DNA of 40,266 nt from an uncultured Bacteroidota bacterium (GCA_902510655.1 CABXBY010000007.1:1-40266); one strand, 5' to 3'. Positions 1 to 9,487 are shown, counted from the stretch's first letter. Notes: generated by a model from the letters alone, not told the origin. Numbers and translations are program-made.

Positions 1-1557
1 ATTTTGACTTTTAAATTCGTAAACTTTATTAGTTAGATCTTGTAAAAAATCTCTGTCATGTGAAACTAATATTAAAGTTCCGTCAAATTTAACTAGTGCT
101 TGCTTTAAAACACTTTTAGATTTAATATCCAAATGATTAGTCGGTTCATCCATTACTAATACATTAAATGGTTGCAAAAGAAGCTTAGCAAGTGCTAATC
201 TATTTCTTTCACCTCCTGAAAGTACTCTTACATATTTTTCAACATCATCTCCTTTAAATAAAAAAGAACCCAATACGTCTCTAACTTTAGATCTATTTGT
301 TTCATTTGCAGAATCTATCATTGTTTGCAAAACAGTTTTAGAACCATCTAAATACTCAGCTTGATTTTGAGCAAAATATCCAATTTGAACATTGTGACCT
401 AGTTTTGAATTACCTGAGGATGGAGTTAATTCACCAACCATAATTTTTGCTAATGTAGATTTACCTTGTCCATTTTGTCCAACGAATGCAATTTTACTTT
501 TTCTTTCAATAAGTAAATTCACATTGGACAATACATTATTATCATCATAATTTTTTGATAAATTTTCAATTTCAGCAACAACTTTCCCTGGATTTATTGA
601 AATATTAAAATTTAATTTCATGACACTATTGTCGTCCTGATCGACTTCAATTCTATCAATTTTTTCAATCTTCTTCATAAGGGATTGAGCCATTGATGCT
701 TTAGAAGCTTTTGCTTTAAATTTTTGAATTAACTTTTCAGTGTGTTGAATGTGTTTTTCTTGATTTTTTTGAGCACTAATTTGTTGAGATTTTATTTCTT
801 CTCTTAAAACCAAGTATTTTGAATAAGGTTTATTAAAATCATATATTCTTCCTAGAGAAATATCTATAGTTCTATTAGTTACATTGTTCAAAAACATTTT
901 ATCATGCGAAACTATAACCACTGCTCCTAAAAAAGATTTAAGAAAGTTTTCAAGCCATATTATTGACTCGATATCCAAGTGGTTTGTAGGCTCATCCAAT
1001 AATAATAAATCATTACTTTGAAGAAGTAATTTCGCTAATTCAATTCTCATTCTCCATCCACCAGAAAAAGTATCTGTACTCTTGAGAAAATCATCTCTTT
1101 TAAAACCAAGACCTTGTAATATTTTTTCGGTATGTCCTTGATAATTATATCCTCCTATCAATTCATACCTATCATTAACATCACTTAGGTCATTTATTAG
1201 TTCTAAATATGAATCACTTTCATAGTCAGTCCTCTCACTTAGTTGGGTGTTAATTTCATTTTGTCTTTTCTCAAGAGTTTTAATTTCACTAAAAGCTTGA
1301 TAGGCTTCCTCTAGAACAGTCCTCCCTTTATCAAAATCAATGTCTTGTTTAAGAAATCCTATTTTTAAATCTTTCTCGTAGGCAATAGAACCTGAATCCA
1401 TCTCAGTTTCTTTCGATAAAAGTTTTAACAAGGTTGATTTTCCTGCTCCATTTTTTCCAATCAAACCTACCCTATCACCTGATATTAGTTTAAATGAAAT
1501 TTCTTTAAACAAATATTCACCGGAAAAGGAAACAGAAAGGTTGTGTATGTTTAGCAT
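1..1557 (-). CDS. ABC-F family ATPase (ribosome-associated type), 3' end cut by window edge
   Basis: Frame open from an ATG at 1557 to the left window edge (519 codons), so only the C-terminal tail is missing. Two ABC domains are visible. The first has Walker A GKNGAGKST (residues 34-42), signature SGGWR and Walker B LLLLDEPTNHLD. The second has Walker A GQNGQGKST, signature LSGGERNR and Walker B VLVMDEPTNHLD, followed by the switch His in VSHDRDF. Between them is a Lys/Gln-rich helical linker (KNQEKHIQHTEKLIQKFKAK), the interdomain P-site tRNA interaction motif of ABC-F proteins. There are no membrane segments, so this is not a transporter. The family acts on ribosomes as translation factors (EttA, Uup, YheS) or as antibiotic-resistance proteins. 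Which subgroup this belongs to cannot be decided here. It is downstream of and co-directional with the NAD(P)-binding gene, with a 34 nt gap. Confidence 0.95.
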   Translation of the reverse strand, partial: MLNIHNLSVSFSGEYLFKEISFKLISGDRVGLIGKNGAGKSTLLKLLSKETEMDSGSIAYEKDLKIGFLKQDIDFDKGRTVLEEAYQAFSEIKTLEKRQNEINTQLSERTDYESDSYLELINDLSDVNDRYELIGGYNYQGHTEKILQGLGFKRDDFLKSTDTFSGGWRMRIELAKLLLQSNDLLLLDEPTNHLDIESIIWLENFLKSFLGAVVIVSHDKMFLNNVTNRTIDISLGRIYDFNKPYSKYLVLREEIKSQQISAQKNQEKHIQHTEKLIQKFKAKASKASMAQSLMKKIEKIDRIEVDQDDNSVMKLNFNISINPGKVVAEIENLSKNYDDNNVLSNVNLLIERKSKIAFVGQNGQGKSTLAKIMVGELTPSSGNSKLGHNVQIGYFAQNQAEYLDGSKTVLQTMIDSANETNRSKVRDVLGSFLFKGDDVEKYVRVLSGGERNRLALAKLLLQPFNVLVMDEPTNHLDIKSKSVLKQALVKFDGTLILVSHDRDFLQDLTNKVYEFKSQN

Positions 1558-1591
1558 CAACTAAAATTTCTGGCAAATGTAAATAATTATA

Positions 1592-2281
1592 TCAATGATG
1601 TTTTAAGAGATTATCAAAACTATTTGAACTTTTCATTAACTCATTATATTCAAGAATATTTGTTCCTGAATTTGAATTAATAACTTGATATATCATTGCT
1701 TTCGAAATATTGATTGCCGAAATACTTTTGTACTTTGAAAATCTCCCAAAAAGAAGTTTATCTATTAAAGAAAATAAAATTTTTCCGATTTTTTCACCAA
1801 CTCTACTTTCATTTCTTTTTCCTAAAATTATACCAGGTCTTACAATACTTAAATGATCTAATGAAATTTTAGAAATATCTCTTTCAATTAAGCCTTTAGT
1901 TTTAGGATATAAAAATGTTGAACTAGGATCTGATCCAACTGATGATATTATGGATATACTTTTTATTCCACAATTACTTGCTATCCTTGCCAAATCAATA
2001 CAATAATGATAATCTACTTTTGTAAAATTCTCAGAACTTCCTGCCTTTTTTCTTGTTGTTCCCAAAGCAATGTACAAATGATCAGTATCATTTAAGACTC
2101 TTTCAATATTTAGATTATCAAAATCAACTACAACATTTTGAATGTTAGGGTTTGAATAAATGACTTTTTTTCTGGTTAGAGTAACTACTTTAGGGTAGAG
2201 TTTTGATAAATTTTCTAATAAATGAGAACCAACTAAACCTGTAGATCCTGCAATGCATGGGATATGTTTTTGGTTAATCAT
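1592..2281 (-). CDS. NAD(P)H-binding, atypical SDR-type protein
   Basis: A 229-residue protein with an N-terminal Rossmann motif, CIAGSTGLVGSHLLENL (GxxGxxG near residues 12-18), and an SDR-like core. It contains SIISSVGSD and a YPKTKGLIE segment resembling the YxxxK pair of extended/atypical SDRs. The architecture and length resemble the HTATIP2/TIP30-like 'oxidoreductase' group of NAD(P)H-binding proteins. The substrate is unknown. The start ATG overlaps the TAA stop of the upstream glpF by one base (TAATG), so it is probably translationally coupled and belongs to the glycerol operon as its last gene. Whether it has a role in glycerol metabolism is not shown by the sequence. Confidence 0.82.
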   Translation of the reverse strand: MINQKHIPCIAGSTGLVGSHLLENLSKLYPKVVTLTRKKVIYSNPNIQNVVVDFDNLNIERVLNDTDHLYIALGTTRKKAGSSENFTKVDYHYCIDLARIASNCGIKSISIISSVGSDPSSTFLYPKTKGLIERDISKISLDHLSIVRPGIILGKRNESRVGEKIGKILFSLIDKLLFGRFSKYKSISAINISKAMIYQVINSNSGTNILEYNELMKSSNSFDNLLKHH

Positions 2282-3015
2282 TACATAATAAAATTATATA
2301 ATAGACCAGCTAAAACAGCTCCTAGAATTGGCCCTAAGACAGGAATCCAACTATAAGACCAATCAACATTTTTATTCTTTCTTGGCAGTAATGAATAAAC
2401 CAATCTAGGACCGAAATCCCTTGCTGGATTTATAGCAAAACCCGTAGTGCCGCCAAGTGTCATTCCTATTACCCAAACTAATATACCTACAGGAAGAGCA
2501 TCAAGAGCTCCTAGACCAAAATTAACCACTTCACCTTCAATTTTTAAGTTTGGTTCTACTATATAAAATATAGCGAATACTAAAACAAAAGTTGCGATAG
2601 TTTCACTAAAGAAATTGTTTTTATAACTTCTAATGGCAGGTCCTGTACAAAAAGAACCTCTTACAGCATTTTCGTCTTTGGTTAATCTGTAATGGTCTAT
2701 ATAAACAATATATGCCAACCAACTACCAAACATAGCAGCTGCAAGTTGAGTTATCAAATATCCCGGGACTAATGACCATGAAAATTTTCCTGCTATTGCT
2801 AAACCAATAGTTACGGCTGGATTTAAATGAGCTCCACTAAATTGCCCTGTGATAAAAACAGCGACAAAGACTGATAGTCCCCAAGCCATACTTACAAGTA
2901 CCCAGTTGGAATTTTCACTTCCAATTGTATTTTTTAAACTTGTATTTGCATTTACTCCAATTCCTAGTAACATAAGAATTGTTGTACCTATAAATTCAGC
3001 TAAAATAGAGTCCAT
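2281..3015 (-). CDS. glpF: Glycerol facilitator, aquaglyceroporin GlpF (MIP family)
   Basis: An integral inner-membrane channel of 244 residues with six predicted helices and the two half-helix NPA motifs: GAHLNPAVTIG (N65-A67) and GFAINPARDFGPR (N196-A198). The Asp right after the second NPAR (D200) is the residue typical of glycerol-conducting channels rather than water-only aquaporins. It should let glycerol diffuse into the cytoplasm for phosphorylation by the GlpK encoded upstream. It lies one base after glpD and overlaps the next gene by one base, inside a tight glpK-glpD-glpF operon. The ATG at 3015 follows the glpD stop directly, so no other start is likely. Confidence 0.95.
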   Translation of the reverse strand: MDSILAEFIGTTILMLLGIGVNANTSLKNTIGSENSNWVLVSMAWGLSVFVAVFITGQFSGAHLNPAVTIGLAIAGKFSWSLVPGYLITQLAAAMFGSWLAYIVYIDHYRLTKDENAVRGSFCTGPAIRSYKNNFFSETIATFVLVFAIFYIVEPNLKIEGEVVNFGLGALDALPVGILVWVIGMTLGGTTGFAINPARDFGPRLVYSLLPRKNKNVDWSYSWIPVLGPILGAVLAGLLYNFIM

Positions 3016-3016
3016 A

Positions 3017-4501
3017 TTATATTTTATTAATGTTAGTTAATTTATAAAAAGATTTGAGTTGTTCATTTATCCACACCTTATCTTTAGAAAGTTCATTTGA
3101 CATGATTTCAACAACCATCGGGGCAATTCTTATGCTTTCTTTTATATTTAAAAATAAGCATCTAGATCGACGTGACATAATATCATCTAAATTTAATGCC
3201 ATTTCATTGTTAACATAGTGAATTATCATTTCCTCAGACAAGAAAAAGTCATCACTTAAAGATTTTTTTGAAAAATCAATATCACTTAAACCATTCTTAA
3301 TTTTTAAATCGGAAGTTTTGCTATTAACAAATGGCAATTTTGTCTTTTTTAAAGTAAGATCAATCACATTTTCTGCCATTCTTCGATATGTTGTCCATTT
3401 ACCTCCAATAACACTAACCATTCCCGATTCACTAACTATTATTTTATGTTTTCTTGACAAATCTTTAGACTTAGAACTAGAATTATTAGCAACTAAAGGT
3501 CTTAACCCAACAAATACACTTTTGATATCTTCTTTTAAAGGATAAACCTCAAGGTAATTTTTAATATTTTCTAATATAAAATTAATTTCTTCCTGTGTTG
3601 ACTCTGGATTAAAAGAAGGATTATCAACAACTGTATCGGTTGTACCAATAATTACATGATCTTGCCATGGAACAGCAAACAATACTCTTCCGTCGGATGT
3701 TTTCGGAACTAGTATTCCAAAATTGCCATTTAAAAAACATTTGTCAACAACCAAATGAACTCCCTGACTCGGTCTAATTACAGTTTTTAATTTATTAGAA
3801 TCCAGTTCCATAATTGATCTTGAAAAAACTCCAGTTGCATTAATAACATTATCACTATTAATAGAAAAATTATTGTTATTTACAGAGTCATGTGCAATAA
3901 CCCCTTTAATTTTACCATTTACTTTAATTAATGATTCTACCGACATATAATTGATTAGAACTGCATTATTAATTTCTGATGTTAAAGCAATATCAATTCC
4001 GAGTCTTGAATCATCAAATTGGCCATCAAAATAAACAACCCCTCCTTTTAACTTTTCTTTATCAACATTAGGAACTAATTTAATAGCACTTTCTCTATTA
4101 ACTGTTCTAGATTTTTCAAAACTTAAATTGCCTGATATAAAATCATATATTTTTAAACCAAAAAAATAATAAAATTTCAAAAAATAATTATAAACAGGTA
4201 TTAAAAAACCAACCTGTTTAACCAAGTGAGGTGCATTTTTTATTAAAACATCTCTTTCTTTTAAAGCTTCGTAAACTAGACTAATTTGACCCTTTTCTAA
4301 ATACCTGACTCCGCCATGAATAAGTTTTGTACTTCGTGAAGAAGTTCCCTTACAAAAGTCGAATTTTTCTAATAATATGACAGAATAACCTCTGGAAGAT
4401 GCGTCCAATGCACAACCAAGTCCAGAAGCACCGCCTCCAATTACTATAAAATCGAATTTTTTATTATTATTTAATAATTTAATATTTGAAGATCTGTTCA
4501 A
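3017..4501 (-). CDS. glpD: FAD-dependent glycerol-3-phosphate dehydrogenase GlpD
   Basis: Oxidises sn-glycerol-3-phosphate to dihydroxyacetone phosphate at the membrane, passing electrons to quinone. The 494-residue length is normal for the family. The N-terminal FAD-binding motif VIGGGASGLGCALDA is near residues 20-34, followed by the family block KGTSSRSTKLIHGGVRYLEK and the central block PWQDHVIIGTTDT. The C-terminal DAO_C-type domain is present. The only usable start is a TTG at 4501: reading upstream, the frame hits TAA after five further codons, none of them ATG, and there is no ATG before the FAD motif. The TTG lies two bases after the glpK stop, so translation is probably coupled to glpK and the rare start may tune its yield. 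Confidence 0.95.
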   Translation of the reverse strand: MNRSSNIKLLNNNKKFDFIVIGGGASGLGCALDASSRGYSVILLEKFDFCKGTSSRSTKLIHGGVRYLEKGQISLVYEALKERDVLIKNAPHLVKQVGFLIPVYNYFLKFYYFFGLKIYDFISGNLSFEKSRTVNRESAIKLVPNVDKEKLKGGVVYFDGQFDDSRLGIDIALTSEINNAVLINYMSVESLIKVNGKIKGVIAHDSVNNNNFSINSDNVINATGVFSRSIMELDSNKLKTVIRPSQGVHLVVDKCFLNGNFGILVPKTSDGRVLFAVPWQDHVIIGTTDTVVDNPSFNPESTQEEINFILENIKNYLEVYPLKEDIKSVFVGLRPLVANNSSSKSKDLSRKHKIIVSESGMVSVIGGKWTTYRRMAENVIDLTLKKTKLPFVNSKTSDLKIKNGLSDIDFSKKSLSDDFFLSEEMIIHYVNNEMALNLDDIMSRRSRCLFLNIKESIRIAPMVVEIMSNELSKDKVWINEQLKSFYKLTNINKI

Positions 4502-4503
4502 TT

Positions 4504-5979
4504 TTAAAGAACTTTTTTAATTCTATTTTCCCAATTAGAAATAACTTTTTTGTCATACTCTTGTACTGAGGGATGAAATTTCTTTTCAATATTCCAAATA
4601 CTTTTTAATTCATCAACTGAACTCCAAAAGCCTGTTGCCAGCCCAGCAAAAAAAGCGACACCTAAAGCGGTTGTTTCTGTGATTTTTGGTCTAATTACTT
4701 GGGCTTGCAGTAAGTTAGATTGAATTTGCATTAGAAGATTATTATTACTTGCTCCTCCATCTACTTTTAATTTATCAAAAGTAGTTCCTGAATCTTTTTG
4801 CATTTCAATTATAATCTCTCTTGATCTCAATGCTATTGCTTCTAATGCAGCTCTAGCAATATGTCCTTTTTTAGTTCCTCTTGTTATTCCCATTATAGCA
4901 CCTGTAGCATTTGGGTTCCAGTAAGGTGCTCCTAATCCAGATAAAGCAGAAATAAAAGTAACTCCACCGTTATTATCTACCGTTTTTGCTAAATCTTCAA
5001 TTTCTGAGGCATCATCAATAATATTCAATTGATCCCTTAACCATTGAACTATCGCTCCTGCAATAAACACACTTCCTTCTAGGGCATAAACTGTTTTATC
5101 ACCAATTTTCCAGCCAATTGTAGTCAACATTCTATTATTTGATTTGACTGGCTTATCTCCGGTATTCATCATGCAAAAACAGCCTGTTCCATAGGTGTTT
5201 TTAACATCTCCTGGCTCAATACACATTTGACCAAATAATGCAGCTTGTTGGTCACCTGCAATTCCAGAAATAGGAATCTCAAAACCTAAAACATCTAAAT
5301 CAGTTGCTCCTATTATCTTAGAACTATCATAAACTTTAGCTAACATATTTTTTGGAATATTCAAAAGAGATAATAACTCATCATCCCATTTTAAAGTATG
5401 AATATTAAAAAGTAATGTTCTACTAGCATTTGTGTAATCTGTGGCATGTAATTTTTTATTGGTTAAGTTCCATATAAGCCATGTATCTACTGTTCCAAAC
5501 AAAAGGTCTCCGTTTTCAGCAGCTTGTCTTATTGAGTTGTCTGAATCTAAAATCCATTTAATTTTTGTGCCAGAGAAGTAAGCATCCAATAGTAATCCAG
5601 TTTTGTTATAAAAAGTATTTGCCTTTCCTAAATCGTCTAGCTCATCGCAAAACGAAGCAGTTCTTCTATCTTGCCAAACAATTGCATTATAAACAGGTTT
5701 TCCGGTATATTTATTCCATACAACTGTTGTTTCTCTTTGATTTGTTATGCCAATTGAATCAATTTCATCAAGACTTATCTTAGATTTATTTATCACATCG
5801 TGGATCGCTTTTAACTGAGTATTCCAAATTTCAATTGGATCGTGTTCAACCCAAGATTCTTTTGGAAAAATTTGAGTGAACTCAAACTGTGAAATAGAAA
5901 TTTGAATTCCATTTTTATCAAATAAAATAGCTCGTGAACTAGTTGTTCCAGCATCAATAGACAATATGTATTTTTTCAT
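4504..5979 (-). CDS. glpK: Glycerol kinase GlpK
   Basis: Phosphorylates glycerol to sn-glycerol-3-phosphate with ATP. The 491 residues show the FGGY-kinase layout: N-terminal phosphate-binding DAGTTSSRAILFD (from residue 9), GITNQRETTVVW, WQDRRT, the nucleotide-domain segment GIAGDQQAALFGQ, GTGCFCMMNTG and the C-terminal VDGGASNNNLLMQ block. All are strongly GlpK-like rather than xylulokinase-like. The gene starts 9 nt after the DUF4838 stop and ends 2 nt before the glpD TTG, so it is the second gene of a glycosidase-kinase-dehydrogenase-facilitator operon. No GlpR/DeoR-type regulator lies nearby in this window. Confidence 0.96.
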   Translation of the reverse strand: MKKYILSIDAGTTSSRAILFDKNGIQISISQFEFTQIFPKESWVEHDPIEIWNTQLKAIHDVINKSKISLDEIDSIGITNQRETTVVWNKYTGKPVYNAIVWQDRRTASFCDELDDLGKANTFYNKTGLLLDAYFSGTKIKWILDSDNSIRQAAENGDLLFGTVDTWLIWNLTNKKLHATDYTNASRTLLFNIHTLKWDDELLSLLNIPKNMLAKVYDSSKIIGATDLDVLGFEIPISGIAGDQQAALFGQMCIEPGDVKNTYGTGCFCMMNTGDKPVKSNNRMLTTIGWKIGDKTVYALEGSVFIAGAIVQWLRDQLNIIDDASEIEDLAKTVDNNGGVTFISALSGLGAPYWNPNATGAIMGITRGTKKGHIARAALEAIALRSREIIIEMQKDSGTTFDKLKVDGGASNNNLLMQIQSNLLQAQVIRPKITETTALGVAFFAGLATGFWSSVDELKSIWNIEKKFHPSVQEYDKKVISNWENRIKKVL

Positions 5980-5988
5980 AAATTTTAG

Positions 5989-8172
5989 TTATTCAATTAT
6001 TAATTCATCAGCAAATATCCAAGAGGGTAAATCGGCTCCATGGTGCCATATAGGTGCTTTACTCATATTATCTGCTATTATTTTTATATACCTAGTGTTT
6101 AAATTTTTAACATCAATAGAAAATGTTTGAATATCATTTACTTTGCTTTTGGGAGATAAATCAAATTTATTGGATGCTTTACCTAAACTTTTCCAATTTA
6201 GATTATCATCGGAATAAAAGAACTCTACTTGTTCTGGAAAAAAAACTATGTGATTAGTTACCTGAAGAAAATTAATACTTATGGATTTTATATCTTTTGT
6301 CTGATCTAAATCTACAACTGCGCTTAAATCATTCCCTTCAAAGCCTAACCAATTTGAATAAAAACTGTTTCCGCCTAAAGCTCCATCTGTTAATACTTTA
6401 GGATCTTCATTTGCATATTTTTTAGGAGATGTAAGAAGGGTAATGTTTTTTAAACTTGCAAGATTTTCTTTAACTGCAGTTTTCAATGCATTTTTGTAGT
6501 TAACTACATAATCAGAAACTGTAAAGCCCATTTCGTTCATCAACGTAATATTATTATTAATGCAAGTATTTTTAAAGTGATTAAGTCTTTTGATCAATTT
6601 TGGATTAACACTTTTTATATCATTATCAAATACAGTCAATTGAAATGAATCAGAAAAGTTTTTTCTATAGGATTCTAAAATTGCATAATCTATAGAAATT
6701 TTGGATCTAAGAATTCTTTTATAATAATCTGAATTTAACTCAACACTGTTTAAAGCCTTGTCGAACATAATATCATAGCTTAATAGATTTTTAGGACTTA
6801 AAAAAGAGTCAAATCCCTGTGAAGGATCACCATATAAGAAAAGAAAAAAAGAAGTAGTATCAATCTGGTTTTGTATCTTATTTACGTATTCAGAAATATA
6901 CTTCCCTCCGCTTCCATAATACCTATTATTAAATTGATTTAAAAGAATTTGAAAATCTAAATTAGGATCCCAAAGTAGTTTAGCCATTATATAACTTCTA
7001 AGCTCAAAAAGCTCACTATTATTATTTGAATGTTGTTCGAAAATCCATTTTGCATTATTGTCAACAAACAGATTTATGTTTGGCTTTATGGTTCCCCAAT
7101 TTGGAAAGGGTGCCAAGAAATTTGTAAACTGAGTAGTATAATCCCAAATTCTAATGTTATCGGTTAACTTAGACCAACCCTTTAAATCAGAGGTGAAATC
7201 TTTACAACCTATTTCTATTGGAATACTTCTGTCACATTCGATAGAGCATAATGTTATTAAAACATTTTCAATAGGTTTAACTTTAGGTGGTTTTCTGGTA
7301 TATTGATAAGCTAGTGTTGATATTGTTTTGTTTGGAAAAGATTTAGCAACTTCATTAACAAAATGTATCATTGTTCCAGCTGGACTTCCCTCTTCCATGT
7401 CAATCTCTGAACACTTATCACATTTACAATATTGAGTATTATCATCTTGGCTAACAGAAATTACATCAGAACCTGGAAACTTATTGAAAAAAGACTTTAC
7501 ACTGTCTTTCACAATATTTAAAACATCAGGATTTGTTAAACACAGTTGAGTGGGCAGTCTTTTATCTCCTATTAAGGCATAATATTCTGGGTTATTTTCG
7601 TAAAAAACATCATAAGGAAGAAAGCGATGAAAAGTATGTACTCTAGCATTTGGAACATATCTTGGAAATGCTTCATTTGTGACTTTTAGCTTATCAGCAA
7701 AAGTTGAATCTTTATAAAATAATTTTGAATGAACAGTTCTAGTCAAAACAGGTGGTTCATAATAATAAGAATAGTTATTTGGAAAATTTATTGATTTTAC
7801 ATCACTGTAATAAGTAAAATCAGTTGATAGCCAATTTACGTTCAAAAACTTTTCAATAAAATCATAAGTAGCATAGTATAAATTTGTTTTATTATTAGCA
7901 GAAATTGTAATTAAGGAATCCTTATAATTTATAGAAATAAAATCTTTATTATAATCAGGTTTTTCAGTTAAAATTATTGATCTATTTTTCTTTTTTTCTG
8001 AAATCTCTAATGTTAAACCTAAAGTTTTGTCTAAATAAACATTTAATGTGTCTGCGACATCATTATAATTAGTAACGATATTATACTTAGAAAGAGTAGA
8101 AATGTCAATTGAAACTTGATTTTCGGAACAAGAAAAAATAAGAAATAAAATTATAAAATATAGCTTTTTCAT
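5989..8172 (-). CDS. DUF4838 lipoprotein, predicted glycoside hydrolase with C-terminal discoidin-like domain
   Basis: A 727-residue predicted lipoprotein with N-terminus MKKLYFIILFLIFSC and lipidation Cys at 15. After an N-terminal alpha/beta domain like that preceding GH67 alpha-glucuronidases, the central DUF4838 region carries the Cys cluster CKCDKCSE and then GTMIHFVNEVAKSFP. The last 150 residues (SISINFLQVT, QVEFFYSDDNLNWKSLG, TRYIKIIADN) resemble an F5/8 type C, carbohydrate-binding jelly roll. DUF4838 proteins are widespread in Bacteroidota polysaccharide loci; a TIM-barrel hydrolase role is inferred and the substrate is unknown. The gene is directly upstream of glpK (9 nt), which suggests that the liberated product is glycerol or is metabolised together with it. 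The start codon sits in the loop of a 9-bp inverted repeat. Confidence 0.82.
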   Translation of the reverse strand: MKKLYFIILFLIFSCSENQVSIDISTLSKYNIVTNYNDVADTLNVYLDKTLGLTLEISEKKKNRSIILTEKPDYNKDFISINYKDSLITISANNKTNLYYATYDFIEKFLNVNWLSTDFTYYSDVKSINFPNNYSYYYEPPVLTRTVHSKLFYKDSTFADKLKVTNEAFPRYVPNARVHTFHRFLPYDVFYENNPEYYALIGDKRLPTQLCLTNPDVLNIVKDSVKSFFNKFPGSDVISVSQDDNTQYCKCDKCSEIDMEEGSPAGTMIHFVNEVAKSFPNKTISTLAYQYTRKPPKVKPIENVLITLCSIECDRSIPIEIGCKDFTSDLKGWSKLTDNIRIWDYTTQFTNFLAPFPNWGTIKPNINLFVDNNAKWIFEQHSNNNSELFELRSYIMAKLLWDPNLDFQILLNQFNNRYYGSGGKYISEYVNKIQNQIDTTSFFLFLYGDPSQGFDSFLSPKNLLSYDIMFDKALNSVELNSDYYKRILRSKISIDYAILESYRKNFSDSFQLTVFDNDIKSVNPKLIKRLNHFKNTCINNNITLMNEMGFTVSDYVVNYKNALKTAVKENLASLKNITLLTSPKKYANEDPKVLTDGALGGNSFYSNWLGFEGNDLSAVVDLDQTKDIKSISINFLQVTNHIVFFPEQVEFFYSDDNLNWKSLGKASNKFDLSPKSKVNDIQTFSIDVKNLNTRYIKIIADNMSKAPIWHHGADLPSWIFADELIIE

Positions 8173-8184
8173 ATGAAAGCTATA
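8159..8184. repeat. 9-bp perfect inverted repeat enclosing the DUF4838 start codon
   Basis: Arms TATAGCTTT (8159-8167) and AAAGCTATA (8176-8184) are exact reverse complements with an 8-nt gap that contains the ATG (8172-8170, minus strand). In the mRNA this could form a hairpin with the start codon in the loop, or it could be a DNA operator. It may be chance in AT-rich DNA. Confidence 0.4.
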
Positions 8185-8221
8185 AGTTAAGAAAACTATT
8201 TAAATATTAAATCTAGGTTTA

Positions 8222-9454
8222 CTAAAAAGTAACATTTTTTGAAGATATCTTATTATCTCTTTTGTACTCAACCTTTACTAAATCACCACTTTTTAATTTA
8301 GACAAGGCTTTCATATAAGACATCATATCATCAATTTTGGCTTCTCCTAATTTAGTAATAACATCGCCCTTTATAAAACCTGCAATTTCAGCAGGTCTTC
8401 CTGACGAAACTCCGTCAATTCGCATTCCTTTACCATCGTATAGATAATCTGGAATAACTCCTAATGAAACCTTAAATCTTGGAGATTCTTGACTTTCATT
8501 TTTTGTTTTTCTAAACTGTAACTTTCCATTGTCATCAAGGTCAGAAATAATAGAAAATATGTAGTTTGAAATTAAATCTAAACCTTCGTAATTAATCAAA
8601 TCACTATCATCACTAGGCTTGTGATAGTTTTCATGTTGGCCAGTAAAAAAATGAAGAACTGGAATATCTTGCAAATAAAATGATGTGTGATCAGATGGAC
8701 CTATTCCAGATTCATTTTCAATAATTTTAAATACATCATTATTGGATTTAATGGTTTGTTTGAAAATAGGAGAAGTTCCAAGACCATAAATTGCCAAAGA
8801 TTTTTCATCATTTAATCTTCCCACCATATCCATGTTTATCATGTAATTAATTGATGAAATATCAATTGTAGGGTTTTTGACAAAGAAATTTGAACCAAGA
8901 AGTCCCATTTCCTCTCCTGAAAAAGCTATAAACAAATAATTATTATTTTTATTTTCATCAATTAATTTAGCTGCTAAATCCAGCACTAATGAAACTCCAC
9001 TTGCATTATCATCTGCACCGTTATGAATTTTAATTTCATTTCCTCTATATAATGAACCCTGATCACCAAAACCCAAATGGTCATAATGAGCACCAATAAC
9101 AACAGTATTTAATGAGTTATTGTTTATAAAACCAATTACGTTATTCCCTGTAATTCCATTACTTTTTAATGAATCATTAAACTTAATTTCTTCATGTGGA
9201 TGAGATTTTGGTTTAAAAGAAAAAGGATGTAAATAATCAATTGCTCCTTTAGCTTCTACATTCAAATCTTTAAATCTTTTTGAAATATAACTTGCAGCTT
9301 TTCTTTCTCCTTCACTACCTGTAGCTCTACCTTCTAAATCATCCGAAGACAAAAAGGTTAAATCCTCTTTGATTTGATTAGTATAAACAACAGGTGAAGT
9401 ACAAGAAATTGAAAAAATTAAAAAGAAGATGATATAAGTCAAAGGATTTCTCAT
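8222..9454 (-). CDS. M28 family metallopeptidase with C-terminal PDZ domain (lipoprotein)
   Basis: A zinc aminopeptidase-like protein of 410 residues. The M28 ligand set is recognisable: VVIGAHYDHLG (His/Asp), HNGADDNASG (bridging Asp), FSGEEMGLLGS (catalytic Glu pair), INMDMVGR (Asp) and the C-terminal HENYHKPSDD (His). A PDZ domain follows (DGVSSGRPAEIAGFIKGD), as in many Bacteroidota M28 peptidases. The start is placed at ATG 9454 because it gives a clean lipoprotein signal (MRNPLTYIIFFLIFSISC). A TTG seven codons upstream is open but would put charged residues before the signal and overlap the promoter. It probably acts in the periplasm or at the cell surface on peptides. A 49-nt gap separates it from DUF4838 downstream. 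Confidence 0.92.
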   Translation of the reverse strand: MRNPLTYIIFFLIFSISCTSPVVYTNQIKEDLTFLSSDDLEGRATGSEGERKAASYISKRFKDLNVEAKGAIDYLHPFSFKPKSHPHEEIKFNDSLKSNGITGNNVIGFINNNSLNTVVIGAHYDHLGFGDQGSLYRGNEIKIHNGADDNASGVSLVLDLAAKLIDENKNNNYLFIAFSGEEMGLLGSNFFVKNPTIDISSINYMINMDMVGRLNDEKSLAIYGLGTSPIFKQTIKSNNDVFKIIENESGIGPSDHTSFYLQDIPVLHFFTGQHENYHKPSDDSDLINYEGLDLISNYIFSIISDLDDNGKLQFRKTKNESQESPRFKVSLGVIPDYLYDGKGMRIDGVSSGRPAEIAGFIKGDVITKLGEAKIDDMMSYMKALSKLKSGDLVKVEYKRDNKISSKNVTF

Positions 9455-9462
9455 TATTTGTA

Positions 9463-9487
9463 TATTTTTGCGCAAATTACAAATTTA
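9463..9487. promoter_or_regulatory. Divergent promoter region between M28 peptidase and TolB-like gene
   Basis: Two matches to the Bacteroidota -7 box TAnnTTTG face opposite ways in the 37-bp gap: TATTTTTG on the plus strand (9463-9470), about 22 nt before the plus-strand ATG at 9492, and TAAATTTG on the minus strand (9487-9480), about 26 nt before the minus-strand ATG at 9454. Neither has a clear TTTG at -33. If both are real, the two promoters overlap and would compete. Confidence 0.4.
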
